In this document: positions 1 to 9,032 of the stretch, one piece after another | How the letters are laid out: each line of letters opens with the position of its first letter | How positions within the stretch are numbered: the stretch's first letter is position 1 | NCBI GenBank assembly: GCA_001598975.1 | Contig: BBXU01000045.1 | Coordinates: 1-20,956 of the forward strand | Direction: 5' to 3' | Source of the DNA: Parachlorella kessleri | Lineage: Eukaryota; Chlorophyta; Trebouxiophyceae; Chlorellales; Chlorellaceae | DNA: 20,956 nucleotides | Position numbers and translations under genes: made by a program | The notes under the pieces: model-generated | What the model saw: only the letters and a program-made list of their open reading frames with translations | What the model was told of the DNA's origin: nothing | Database searches by the model: none

Positions 1-47
1 CCCCCTTGAGTCCAGCACCTTGAGTTGTTTGTCGAATTTCCTTGCAG
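1..47 (+). other. 3' end of an upstream PRP6 intron
   Basis: The bases before position 48 end in a pyrimidine-rich TTTCCTTGCAG acceptor and the conserved PRP6 reading begins directly after it. The window therefore opens inside an intron, not at a gene start. Confidence 0.8.
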
Positions 48-3000
48 GCGCCGGGCGCAACACGGTGGTGCAGCTGAAGCTGGACAAGATCAGCGACAGC
101 GTGAGCGGACAGACGGTGGTGGACCCCAAGGGCTACCTCACAGACCTCAAGTCGGTCGCCCTTAAGTCAGGTGGGCGGCTCATTGCCTGCCTGGCTGGGT
201 GGCTGCATAGACGGCCTGTGGCTGGCAGTGCCTGGCCGGCCGGCCTGGCCTTGCAAGTTACATTGCTATTGGCGCTACGCACAAAGTCTGTTTTGCAACT
301 GCGGTCACTCTGCCATGCTCCAGTCAGTAGTGGCGCGGTGCACCAAGTCCCTGGCCCTCAGGTGTAGTAGCGCCCCCTTTCCCATTGCTGAGTCGCCTCC
401 TAGTGGCCCGCAGCGTCATCTCACCGCAGCTGTGACCCCCCTTGCCTGGCGCGTGCTTCTGCCCGTGTGCAGACGCGGAGATCAGCGACATCAAGAAGGC
501 GCGCCTGCTGCTCAAGTCGGTCATCAGCACGAACCCGCGCCACGCGCCCGGATGGATTGCCGCGGCACGGCTGGAGGAGGTGGCGGGAAAGCTGCAGCAG
601 GCGCGCGAGCTGGTCATGAAGGGGTGCGAGATGTGCCCCACCAGCGAGGTGAGGGGCCCGAGGGGGGCTGTGTTGGGTTGCAGGTGCGGGTGCTTGAGTG
701 GGCGGGTGGGCCTGTGGGCAAACGCCGACGTTGGGGTGTGGGTGTTGAGTGTAAGGGTGGGGGGTTGAGGGGCGTGGAGCGGTGCTAACGACTGCAGGCG
801 GGGATGTCTTGAAGGGGTTTTGGTGGGATGTGTCCCACCAGCGAGGCGCAGGGGCAGGGGAGGGGCGGCAGGCTCCCCCTTGTCGGGCAACAACCGGGGC
901 GAGGGCATGCAGCAGCATGCCTGATGTGTTTGTGGGGGTGGTGGGTGGGTGAGCAGCTTTTAGCAAGGGGGCCGCGGTGGGAGGGTGAGGGGGCGCCTGT
1001 TTGCGTGTGCAAGCCTGGCTGACGGCCGCCCGCCTTACCTGCCTCCCCCAAACGCAGGATGTGTGGCTGGAGGCTGCACGGCTGCAGACCCCCGAGAACG
1101 CCAAGGCCATCCTGGCCCGCGGCGTGGCGGCGCTGCCAGACTCAGGTACAGCCCATATGCATAGAGTCCTGCCAATTAGTGCGAGGTTGTCCTCACCCCT
1201 TGGCTGTGCCCCCCTTGCTGGCTTTTGCCAGCCCTGCTGCCGGTTGTCTGCAAGCGCCAACTAGACAAAGCCCTACTTTAACACACACACTCACCCCCCA
1301 CCCCCCACACACACTTCCTTCACCCCATCCTTCCCTTGTTGCAGTCAAGCTGTGGATGCAGGCGGCGCGGCTGGAGGGCAGCGATGCAGCCAAGAAGCGT
1401 GTGCTGCTGCGCGCGCTGGAGCGCATACCGCACAGCGTGCGCCTGTGGAAGGCGGTGGTCGAAATCTCAGATGAGGACGACGCCCGAGTGCTGCTGGTGG
1501 GTGGTGCCCTGGCCCATGTCGTACTTGCTGTCCCCCTTGAGACCGTCTGCTGCTTGCAGGGGTGGGGGGTGGCTGTGCTGTGTTGGGGGCATGGCCGTAG
1601 GTGTTTGTCAGCAGATGCTTGAAATGTGGACTGTTGGGGCCAGTGGCACAGTCAAGACATCATGGCGTCTTGACCCAGCGGTGGCAGCTGCATACATGGA
1701 CCTGCGCTGCAACGCACATAGACAAGAGCAACAGGCGCATTTCTCCATGAAAGGAGGATCTTGGGAGGCTGGCCAGCCTTGGTCAGGGTGCCCTCAGGAA
1801 TCTTGCTCTCGCCACATGTTGGCGCCCCTGAGACATCTGGCTCGCCTCCGCCTGCTGTGCCTGCTGCGCCTGCAGTCCCGTGCTGTGGAGTGCTGCCCCC
1901 AGCATGTGGAGCTGTGGCTGGCGCTGGCGCGGCTGGAGTCGTACGAGAACGCGCGCAAGGTGCTCAACAAGGCGCGCCAGGCCATCCCAACCTCAGCAGA
2001 GGTGAGCGGGGGCCCCCCGCCAAGGGGGCAGGGCAGGGCGGGAAGTGGCGGGCGGTGCCGAAGGAGATCCAGTGGAGGACGTGCCAGCGTGGGATTGCTT
2101 GGCTTTAGATGTGTAGAGGTGCAGAGAGTGCTGGCAGGCGGGGCTGTGCTGGGGGGGAGAACACCCGCAGCGCGGCTGGTGTGGAACCTGTTGGGAGTGC
2201 TTGGTTGGTGCAGGTGGTTGGCCCTTTAGCTGTGGTGTATTTCTGCGACAGAGAGCGCCTATGTAGTTGCAGCCACCCCTGTTGTTTCCTTAGAACTGCC
2301 TGGCAGGGTTTGCACTGTGGCCGGCAAGCAGTGGGGCTGTAGTCCTAGCCGCTATCCCCCCCATGTTGCTGCTGTGTGCAGGTGTGGGTGACCGCCAGCA
2401 AGCTGGAGGAGGCGCAGGGCGCCACCGAGATGCCCGACAAGATCATCCCCCGCGGCCTCAAGTCTCTGCAAGCCGCCGGCGTGGTCACCGACCGCGAGTG
2501 GTGGCTCAAGGTGCGCGGGCTCGTCGTCAGCGTGGGGGCAGCGTCCGTTTGTTGATTCCTGCGGTTCGTGCACACTGGCAAGCTCCACATGTGACGAGGG
2601 TGGTGCGTGTGGCGGCTGGGTGGAGAGCCTGTGGTTGGTGCTGAAGGGCAGGGTTGAAGTGTGGTGTGGTAGCACCTGCATCCCATGCGCCTTTGTCCCC
2701 CTGTCCCTCGGGCACAAGGCACGCGGTGTCAGGGTGGCGGCACGCTGACAGGTACGCGAGATTGCTTGGCTAGACATTGCGCCAAGTCGGTCGTTGCGGC
2801 ATGCTATTGAGCGTAAGAAGCTCTGGTTGTTGGGTGGCCCATGCAATATCAGTAACCCCAGCTGAATGCCCCTCTGTCTCCCCCCCCCCCCCCCCTACCT
2901 GCTGCAGGAGGCCGAGGCGTCCGAGCGGCAGCAGCCGGCGATGGTGCACACGTGCCGCGCCATTGTGAGGGAGGTGGTGGGGCACGGCATTGAGGAGGAG

Positions 3001-6000
3001 GACCGCAAGCGCACCTGGATGGCAGACGCCGAGGACTGCCGCAAGCGCGGCTCCGTGGAGACGGCCAGGGCCATCTACGCACACGCGCTGTCCGTTTTCC
3101 CAGGTGGGTGGGGCCTCCGCCTGCCTGCCTGTCTGTCTATCTGTCTGTCTGTCTGTCTGTGGCGAGCGCGCTGTGGCAGGCTGACGTTCGGTCGCAGGTG
3201 GCCTGGCTGCGGCAGTGTCCCTCCCCCCAGCCGCTGCTCTGCCCCCGCGTCCTGCTTGCGCAGTGCACTGCAGTGTGCCGTCACTTGCTTTGTACGCACT
3301 AAAGTTGCACAGTCAAAGAGGTGGTGTATCTTCTCTGCAAACAAAATTCGGCTCACGCCCTTGAACCACACGCCGGCACGCAGGCAAGAAGTCCATCTGG
3401 CGGCGGGCGGCCCAGCTAGAGAAGGCCCACGGCAGCAGCGAGAGCCTGGACGCGCTGCTGCGCAAGGCGGTGCAGTACTGCCCGCAGGCGGAGGTGCTGT
3501 GGCTCATGGCGGCCAAGGAGAGGTGGCTGTCGGGTGCGTGGGTGTTGGTTGGTTTGGGGGGGGGGGGGTCTGGCCGGCACGGTCAGGGGTTGGGTGGACT
3601 TAGGCTAACATGGGTTGGTCCGGATTGGCAGCGGGCAGCCATTGTTGGGCTGTGCGAGGACGGCTGTGGAGGGCAGCCAAGGCAGCGTGGCATGTGTTCG
3701 TTCTCAACTCAAGCCCCCAGGCCAATCTCTCAATACGTCCACACCAGCGGCAGCAGCTGAGGTGCCTGGGGTGACAGGGACCTTGGCGCACGCAATTATT
3801 GGGGAAATTGGGAGAGATCTATGAGGCTCACGATGCCCACGCCCTACCCACCCCTCTCAGCCGCCGCTGCGCTGCACCGCAGGCGATGTGCCGGGGGCGC
3901 GGTCCATCCTGGAGGAGGCGTTCATCCGCAACCCCGACAGCGAGGAGATCTGGCTGGCAGCCTTCAAGGTGGAGTTTGAGAACAGCGAGCTTAACAGGGC
4001 CAGGTGAGGGGCGGGCGCTGTGGTGGGGCAAGGCAAGGGAGGGCAGGGCAACGTGCACCCGCGTGAGAGAGAGAGGTCGCGGGTTGAGGGTGGAGGATGC
4101 GTTGGTGGGCCTGGCGGAAGCGCTAAGGGTGGGGACTTGTGTATGCTGTGGCGATACTGGAAGGGTGGTGCTGTACAGGTGCCAGTCATGTGGGGGTTCT
4201 TGTAGCTGTTTGCTTGCCTGAGGCCCAACCATGCACCAGGCTGCACGCCTGCTTTGACCTGCCATCACACCCTCCCCAGCACATCCCACCACCAGTTGGC
4301 CTCGCGTAGACCAGGTCTTAGGCAACAGCATACTTAACAGGTCTGCATAGCCCCTGCCCTGGCGCTTTGCGCTTGGCAACCAAAGGCCCGTTGCCACCTG
4401 CGCACAGGCTCATCTTGGCGAGGGCGCGGGAGCACCCGCCAGCCAGCACCGCCCGCGTGTGGATGAAGTCGGCGATCCTGGAGAGGGAGGCGGGTGATGC
4501 AGCAGCAGAGCGGTCCCTCTTACAGGAGGGGCTCAAGCGCTTCCCCTACGCCTGGAAGCTGCACCTCATGCTGGGACAGCTGGAGGAGCGGCTAGGTGGG
4601 GGGGCGGGGGTGTGGGCTGTGGGGAGTGTGGAGAAAATCTGGTGGGAGGGTTTGCTCGGCAAGCCGGAGGGGACGAGGCAAGCCCCGCTGGGTGCTGGGG
4701 TTGTGCAAAGCGCGCTGCTGAGGGGGGAGGTGGCGCGGGCTTGGTGATGCATGCACGACCTGGGTTGTGCGAGAATGGGATGCATGATGTGCTTGCTTTG
4801 TTGTCGCTGAGCTGTCCTGGTGTCTAGGAGCACAGTGTTTGTATTGAGGTGTGAAATCAGGTGGTTGGCGCTGGATTTGCTTGCCTAGCGCTTGATGGCC
4901 TCTCTAGCGCGCGCTGTACATGCAGGCAACACAGATGCAGCACGTGCAGCATACCTCAGCGGCATCAAGCGCTGCATGGACTGCATACCGCTTTGGGTGG
5001 CGTCAGCTCGGCTGGAAGCCAACGCTGGCAGCATAGGTGGGGGGCTGATTCTCTTAAGTTGCCACAATCAAGGCCTGCACCGATATGCAACCTAGCCTCT
5101 TCCACACTCAAGCACATGATCTAGATTTCTTGTTCCCTTCCTGAGTTTCCTATCCCATGTCGTACTCTCCCCATCGGTCGCTGTTTGCTAGTTACCTTAG
5201 TGCTGTGGACCGTGAATCAAGCATCTACCCACTCTGCTACTCCTGACCCTTCCTCTGACCTGCTTGCTGGTCTGCCGCTGCTGCAGCCAAAGCCAGGGCG
5301 CTGCTGGAGCAGGGGCGGCTCAAGAACCCCAAGAACGACCAGCTGTGGCTGGCGGCGGTGCGCAACGAGCTGCGGGCGGGCAACGGCAAGGCCGCGGAGG
5401 CACTCATGGCCAAGGCGCTCCAGGTAGGGCAGCCGCAGGCTGGCTGGCTGGCTGGCTGGCCGGCCGGCATCTGTGCTAGGGCCGTGTTGTGTTTTTAAAA
5501 AGGGGTGACGATCTCGCAGTGCCGCTATATCCCATGGGGGTGCAGTGCGTTGGCAAGCGAGAGGAGTGGTCGCGTGTGGCAGTATTGCCTCTGTGTCACC
5601 CTCTGTGGATGGTGTGCGCTGACTGGCCGGGCGTGTGTGGCTGCCATGCCTGCAGGATTGCCCTGAGAGCGGCATTCTGTGGGCGGAGTCTATCTTCATG
5701 GCACCACGTCCGGCGCGCAAGAGCAGATCAGGTGCGGGGCGCTGCTGCAAGGCCAGCTGTCGATGCTCCTGATGCAGGGTTGGTGTGGGTATTGCACCAG
5801 CGTGCAAGTGCGGCTGCTGGAGGAAGCTTTGAGGGCCCTTCGAGCCCCTCATGTGGCAGTTAGGCAGGCCTCTCTGCTGTGTCTCGCCCATTGAATGTGG
5901 CCACTCTCTCCAAAGCTGTTACTTGTTCCTCCTGCCTGCTGTTCCAGTTGACGCACTCAAGAAGTGCAACGACAACCCCTTTGTGGTGGCGGCCGTGGCC

Positions 6001-6639
6001 AACCTGTTCTGGCAAGACCGCAAAGTGGACAAGGCCCGCAGCTGGTTCAACCGCGCCGTCACACTCAACCCCGACGTCGGCGACTTCTGGGCGCAGTACT
6101 TCAAGTTTGAGACGCAGCATGGGTCGCCGGAGCAGCAGCAGGACGTCGTGCGGCGGTGAGTAGGGGTTGACAAATGATGCTGGTAGGGCCAGGTTGGTGG
6201 TCAGGGGTGTAAGGGTTTTGCTATGTGGCAAGTGCCAGCTGCCGGCCCCTAAGTTGCTGTCATGCACACACATGTGCTGCATGCGACAGTTTAGTGTAGT
6301 GGCGTGCCATCTAGCTGCTACTGTTTACTGGTTGGTGATGCCAGTGTTTAGAGGTGGTGATGCCAGCAGGCAGTGCGTGTTGCAAATCAACTCACCTTGA
6401 CTTGGCACGCCGGGGGTGCGATGTTTTTAGTGCCGCTCCTCTGTCCCAGCACCCCCACCCGTTATGGCGTTCTGACCGACCTGCACCTGTGTTGTCCTGC
6501 CCGCAGGTGTGTGGCAGCAGAGCCGCACCATGGCGAGCGGTGGCAGCGGGTGGCTAAGAACCCAGCCAACGCCCATCAGACGAGCGAAGTGCTGCTGAAA
6601 AAGGTTGTTGTGGAACTTGATAAAGAGCCAGCGCCTTAA
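48..6639 (+). CDS. PRP6: PRP6/PRPF6 (STA1-like) U5/tri-snRNP splicing factor, 5' end outside window
   Basis: Scaffold of the spliceosomal U4/U6.U5 tri-snRNP in the nucleus, bridging U5 to U4/U6. Exons: 48-170, 473-648, 1058-1145, 1345-1496, 1876-2001, 2382-2510, 2908-3103, 3384-3533, 3883-4003, 4408-4595, 4926-5036, 5287-5423, 5656-5731, 5948-6155, 6507-6639. All introns are GT-AG and phases agree, giving about 703 residues; human PRPF6 has 941, so roughly the first quarter (PRP1_N domain) lies to the left. The opening [24 protein letters not shown] is the family signature at the end of PRP1_N. After it come tandem HAT repeats with the W..A..LE pattern: [65 protein letters not shown]. Other family blocks are [28 protein letters not shown] and VDALKKC. 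The C-terminus ([17 protein letters not shown]) resembles plant STA1 more than the animal protein. The first two bases at 48 complete a codon begun in the previous exon. Identity is very secure; single junctions are by eye. Confidence 0.95.
827..846 (+). repeat. Copy of the PRP6 exon-2 3' end inside the following intron
   Basis: These 20 bases match the end of the second PRP6 exon in the window (630-649) at 19 of 20 positions. The intronic copy carries GAGGC where the real splice site has GAGGT, so its donor GT is lost. G-rich sequence follows both copies but no longer aligns well. It probably reflects a small local duplication. Confidence 0.6.
1280..1314 (+). repeat. CA/C-rich simple sequence
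   Basis: An (AC)n run interrupted by two C tracts lies upstream of the acceptor of the exon starting at 1345. With the pyrimidine-rich bases after it, it forms a long polypyrimidine-like tract. Confidence 0.7.
2880..2895 (+). repeat. Poly-C tract (16 C) at a PRP6 splice acceptor
   Basis: Sixteen consecutive C residues lie 12 nt before the first base of the exon at 2908 and appear to serve as its polypyrimidine tract. Homopolymers of this length are prone to length variation and to sequencing error. Confidence 0.85.
3121..3160 (+). repeat. Tetranucleotide microsatellite (CTGT)n
   Basis: Ten 4-bp units: two CTGC, two CTGT, one CTAT and five CTGT. It lies in the PRP6 intron 3104-3383, just downstream of the donor, and looks like an ordinary potentially polymorphic microsatellite. 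Confidence 0.9.
3556..3568 (+). repeat. Poly-G tract (13 G)
   Basis: Thirteen consecutive G residues lie in the PRP6 intron 3534-3882, about 20 nt after the donor. No coding role. Confidence 0.85.
5438..5460 (+). repeat. (GGCT)n microsatellite
   Basis: Nearly six GGCT units lie just inside the PRP6 intron that begins at 5424, followed by a GC-rich CGGCCGGC. A shorter GGCT run lies in the PAT1 intron near 16955-16972. Confidence 0.85.
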
Positions 6640-6835
6640 TGTGATGCAGCTGTGGCTGGCTTGGATAGCTGGAAGGAGCTTGGAGGCAGCGGGGAGAGGG
6701 ACACTGCTGTGCGTGAGGGCTGTAGCTGTTCGGCAAGGGAGTGACCTGTGAGCAGTTGACTTTCAGTGCATAGTTGGCAGTTGAGGGCAGCTAGTTTGTG
6801 TGCGTTTGGGTGTCTTCCTGTTCCATAAGTGTGTT

Positions 6836-6840
6836 TGTAA
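6836..6840 (+). promoter_or_regulatory. Poly(A) signal TGTAA for PRP6
   Basis: TGTAA lies 197 nt after the PRP6 stop (6637-6639). TGTAA is the usual polyadenylation signal of Chlamydomonas and related green algae, so cleavage is expected shortly after this point. Confidence 0.7.
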
Positions 6841-7453
6841 TGTGATTTGCCGTGCTTGCCTTCCACGTGGTCCTTTGGTTGAGACGCACAAGTTGCGACC
6901 GGCTTCAATGTGACCAGGCTCAACAAGCGAGCCTGCGGCGTGACACTCTCATACCTGGAAACATTTAGCCATCCCTTGCAACTTACGACCCAGGCGACAC
7001 ATGGGTTACTGTGGTAAAGCAGCTCTTGAGGGTTGTATGTCTTCTATGCAATCCAACGACAGCACGCATTGCTGGGTGTTGGGTTGACCTGGTTGCTAGC
7101 TGCTGTGTTTTGTTTACTGCTTCCAGAAAGACAGTTACTCAGGCACCTGCCTCTTGTCTATATTTAGATGCTTCTTGCAGCCAGCCAACACTGCAGGAAA
7201 ATAGGCGACTGTGTGCACCGACGAATGTGCCACGCAATGAAAAATAAGGCCTAACCTTTTGGGTCCTTTGGGTTTGAAAACAAAAGTCAATTGCAAAGAC
7301 AACACACCAAGTCTTAAGCCCCGTTGATCATGACCTACTACAGCGAATGTACCTAAAGCCTAGCAGATACTCCTACCTAGAGACTATGAAAGTACTCCAT
7401 TAAAGGCCCGCACCAGACCCTGAGACACATAGCCACTCCACATAGGTCAGCAG
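6841..7453. other. Tail-to-tail intergenic region between PRP6 and SRP14
   Basis: This stretch should hold the end of the PRP6 3' UTR and the whole SRP14 3' UTR (minus strand). I see no recognisable gene, RNA or repeat. No minus-strand TGTAA (TTACA on plus) occurs here. The nearest variant is a TGTAG reading 7342-7338, about 110 nt beyond the SRP14 stop. Confidence 0.55.
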
Positions 7454-8217
7454 CTACTGCTTAGCACCTCGTACCCTTTCTCGCTTCTTGAGGGAGCCAC
7501 AGTGCGCCTGCAGCAATGTCGACGAATGGGGATACTTCAACTCCCAAGGTCAAGGTCCCGGTGCACGCAGATGGTTCGCTTTATCGGCAAAACTGCCAGC
7601 TCCGTTTGCTATGCACGCCAAAGCCCTGCCCAATCCACCCCTGGTGCACGGCTTCCATCAAATTCTTGCACCCTCCTCCCACCCCTGCATTTTACACCTG
7701 CACTGCTACCAGATTTCATACCTTCCCTCCCTGCCTATGCTGCCCTGCTCAATGTGCACCGGGCCGGCCCGCTTGGAAGGCCCCTTGCCACACCCTCGTC
7801 CCCAGCCACGAGCAAAGGCGAAGCATTGGACTAGGAAACACACCAGCCTGCATAGTGCGCTCCACCAGGCGTACCTTGAGTATTGTTGAGTAGGAGTCCT
7901 GGAAGCGAGCTAGCTCCTTGCCAGCCACCACCGTGCTGAGTTTGCGCTTGCCGTCAGTGGCCCTCACAAGGCACTTGAGCTCCAGGTGGGACCAGTCCGT
8001 CTTGCTTTTCCGAGGCTTCTCATTGGCTACAGCGGCATAGGACACAGCGGTCACATAAAGCTGAAGGCTGGCAGGAGATTAGAGCCCTTCACCGCAGCCA
8101 CGCTGGCATGGCTAGAAACTCACTTCGCTTCATGGTCACCCAGACCGTGCCCTTGCCCTTATTCCTCTCATAAAGCTTATGAAGTTCTGTCAAAAACCTG
8201 TCCACGTCCACCTTCAT
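7454..8217 (-). CDS. SRP14: Signal recognition particle 14 kDa protein (SRP14)
   Basis: Alu-domain subunit of the cytosolic signal recognition particle. With SRP9 it binds the 5' domain of SRP RNA and slows elongation while ribosomes are targeted to the ER. Exons on the minus strand: 8217-8124, 8026-7875, 7507-7454, together 99 aa (plants about 120, human 136). Conserved blocks are the N-terminal FLTELHKLYERNKGKGTVWV, the central KCLVRATDGKRKLSTVV, then FQDSYSTILK, which joins AHCGSLKKRER across the last intron; plant SRP14 has ILKAHM..LKKRER at that place. The ATG at 8217 fits because SRP14 begins only a few residues before the FL.EL motif. Intron 1 uses a strong GTGAGT donor and a TAG acceptor and gives MKRTNEKPRKSK, comparable to KRSSLKSK in plants. 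Intron 2 runs from a GTACGC donor to a CTGCAG acceptor. The Alu-binding Lys/Arg tail is short. The exact intron-1 acceptor is the least certain part. Confidence 0.92.
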
Positions 8218-8850
8218 GATCCAATCCTTACAAACGGCGAGTGGCGACAAGAAAGTATGGTGGGCTTTCCCAGAGGGTCTTGTTGTCAGGCTCGTTATGA
8301 TAAGGTTGAGCAGCACAACAACGACATGCCGTTCAATGCCTTGGGCAGTACGCAGCTGTACTTGACATCAAAGTGGAGAGGCATGACATCAAAGTGGAGA
8401 GGTGGGGTGACTGTCCTGACAAGGCTGTATGGAGTAATGCTCTGGGGCGTGCCTGAGGTCTAATCCACTAGGTCTCCCTTCGAGGCAAGCTAGAGCCCCT
8501 GAACAGCAGGTGAAGCTGAGACTTGAAGCAGCTGCTAGCAAGAGTAGTAAGCAACTACTGCACGTGTCATGCCGGCAGGTAGTGCATCTCTACCTTGTAA
8601 GCTGAGCTGGGGTGGACAGCGTGGTAGGGGGTCAGGGGGGAAGGGATGATTTTCCGCTCTATTGCTCAGCTGGCAGGCTAATAGGCTAGCTACAAGCGCT
8701 GTTGTCCTTGACAGCACCCACTCCTTAGCGCAATGCACCCACCACTGCGCTTTTGGCAGCATCGTAAATCAATATTGCAGCTAGAGAGCCACCACAGCTA
8801 GCTAGGGACCCAAGGCAGTAGCACAGCGCTGGAATACAGCACCAACAACC
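8218..8850. other. Intergenic region upstream of SRP14
   Basis: About 630 bp lie between the SRP14 start codon and the presumed 3' end of the CWC21-like transcript. It should contain the SRP14 5' UTR and promoter. The only structure I see is the 21-bp tandem repeat at 8363-8402. No TATA box or gene is convincing. Confidence 0.5.
8363..8402 (-). promoter_or_regulatory. 21-bp-spaced tandem repeat upstream of SRP14 with CRE-like cores
   Basis: A 19-bp unit occurs at 8363-8381 and again, identically, at 8384-8402, a period of 21 bp or two helical turns. Each unit starts with TGACATCA (TGATGTCA on the SRP14 sense strand), one base from the palindromic bZIP/CRE site TGACGTCA. The block lies about 145-185 nt upstream of the SRP14 ATG. 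The repeat is seen directly; regulatory function is inferred from position and sequence. Confidence 0.4.
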
Positions 8851-8854
8851 AGGT

Positions 8855-8859
8855 TTACA
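8855..8859 (-). promoter_or_regulatory. Poly(A) signal TGTAA for the CWC21-like gene
   Basis: TTACA on the plus strand reads TGTAA on the minus strand, 174 nt past the CWC21-like stop codon (9035-9033). Confidence 0.65.
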
Positions 8860-9032
8860 TGTCACTCTGATGTGGCACAACACCAAAGCCGTTCAGCGGG
8901 CAAGGCAACATGCAAAACACACGTGGCCCAGAAGTGGCAACATTCCCCCATACTTGAGCCGAACCACGCTCCCAAGCAACCTGACCAGATCCACCCTTGG
9001 GAAAGACATCAGGCAACGCAGCCCAGGGCCAG

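Noticed and set aside
171..788. Plus-strand open frame of about 200 codons across the first PRP6 introns
   Set aside because: It reads through an intron and out of frame through the next exon. It matches nothing I recognise.
6333..6366. Short direct repeat TGGTGATGCCAG in the last PRP6 intron
   Set aside because: Two 12-bp copies with no accompanying structure. Too little to assign meaning.
7011..7247. Possible small gene of 78 codons between PRP6 and SRP14
   Set aside because: It needs a non-ATG start, has no recognisable motif, and lies in the tail-to-tail region expected to be 3' UTR or spacer.
7488..7893. Overlapping plus-strand open frames of 110-133 codons
   Set aside because: They lie antisense to an SRP14 intron and its flanking exons, are Pro/His/Cys-rich without domain signature, and overlap each other in three frames.
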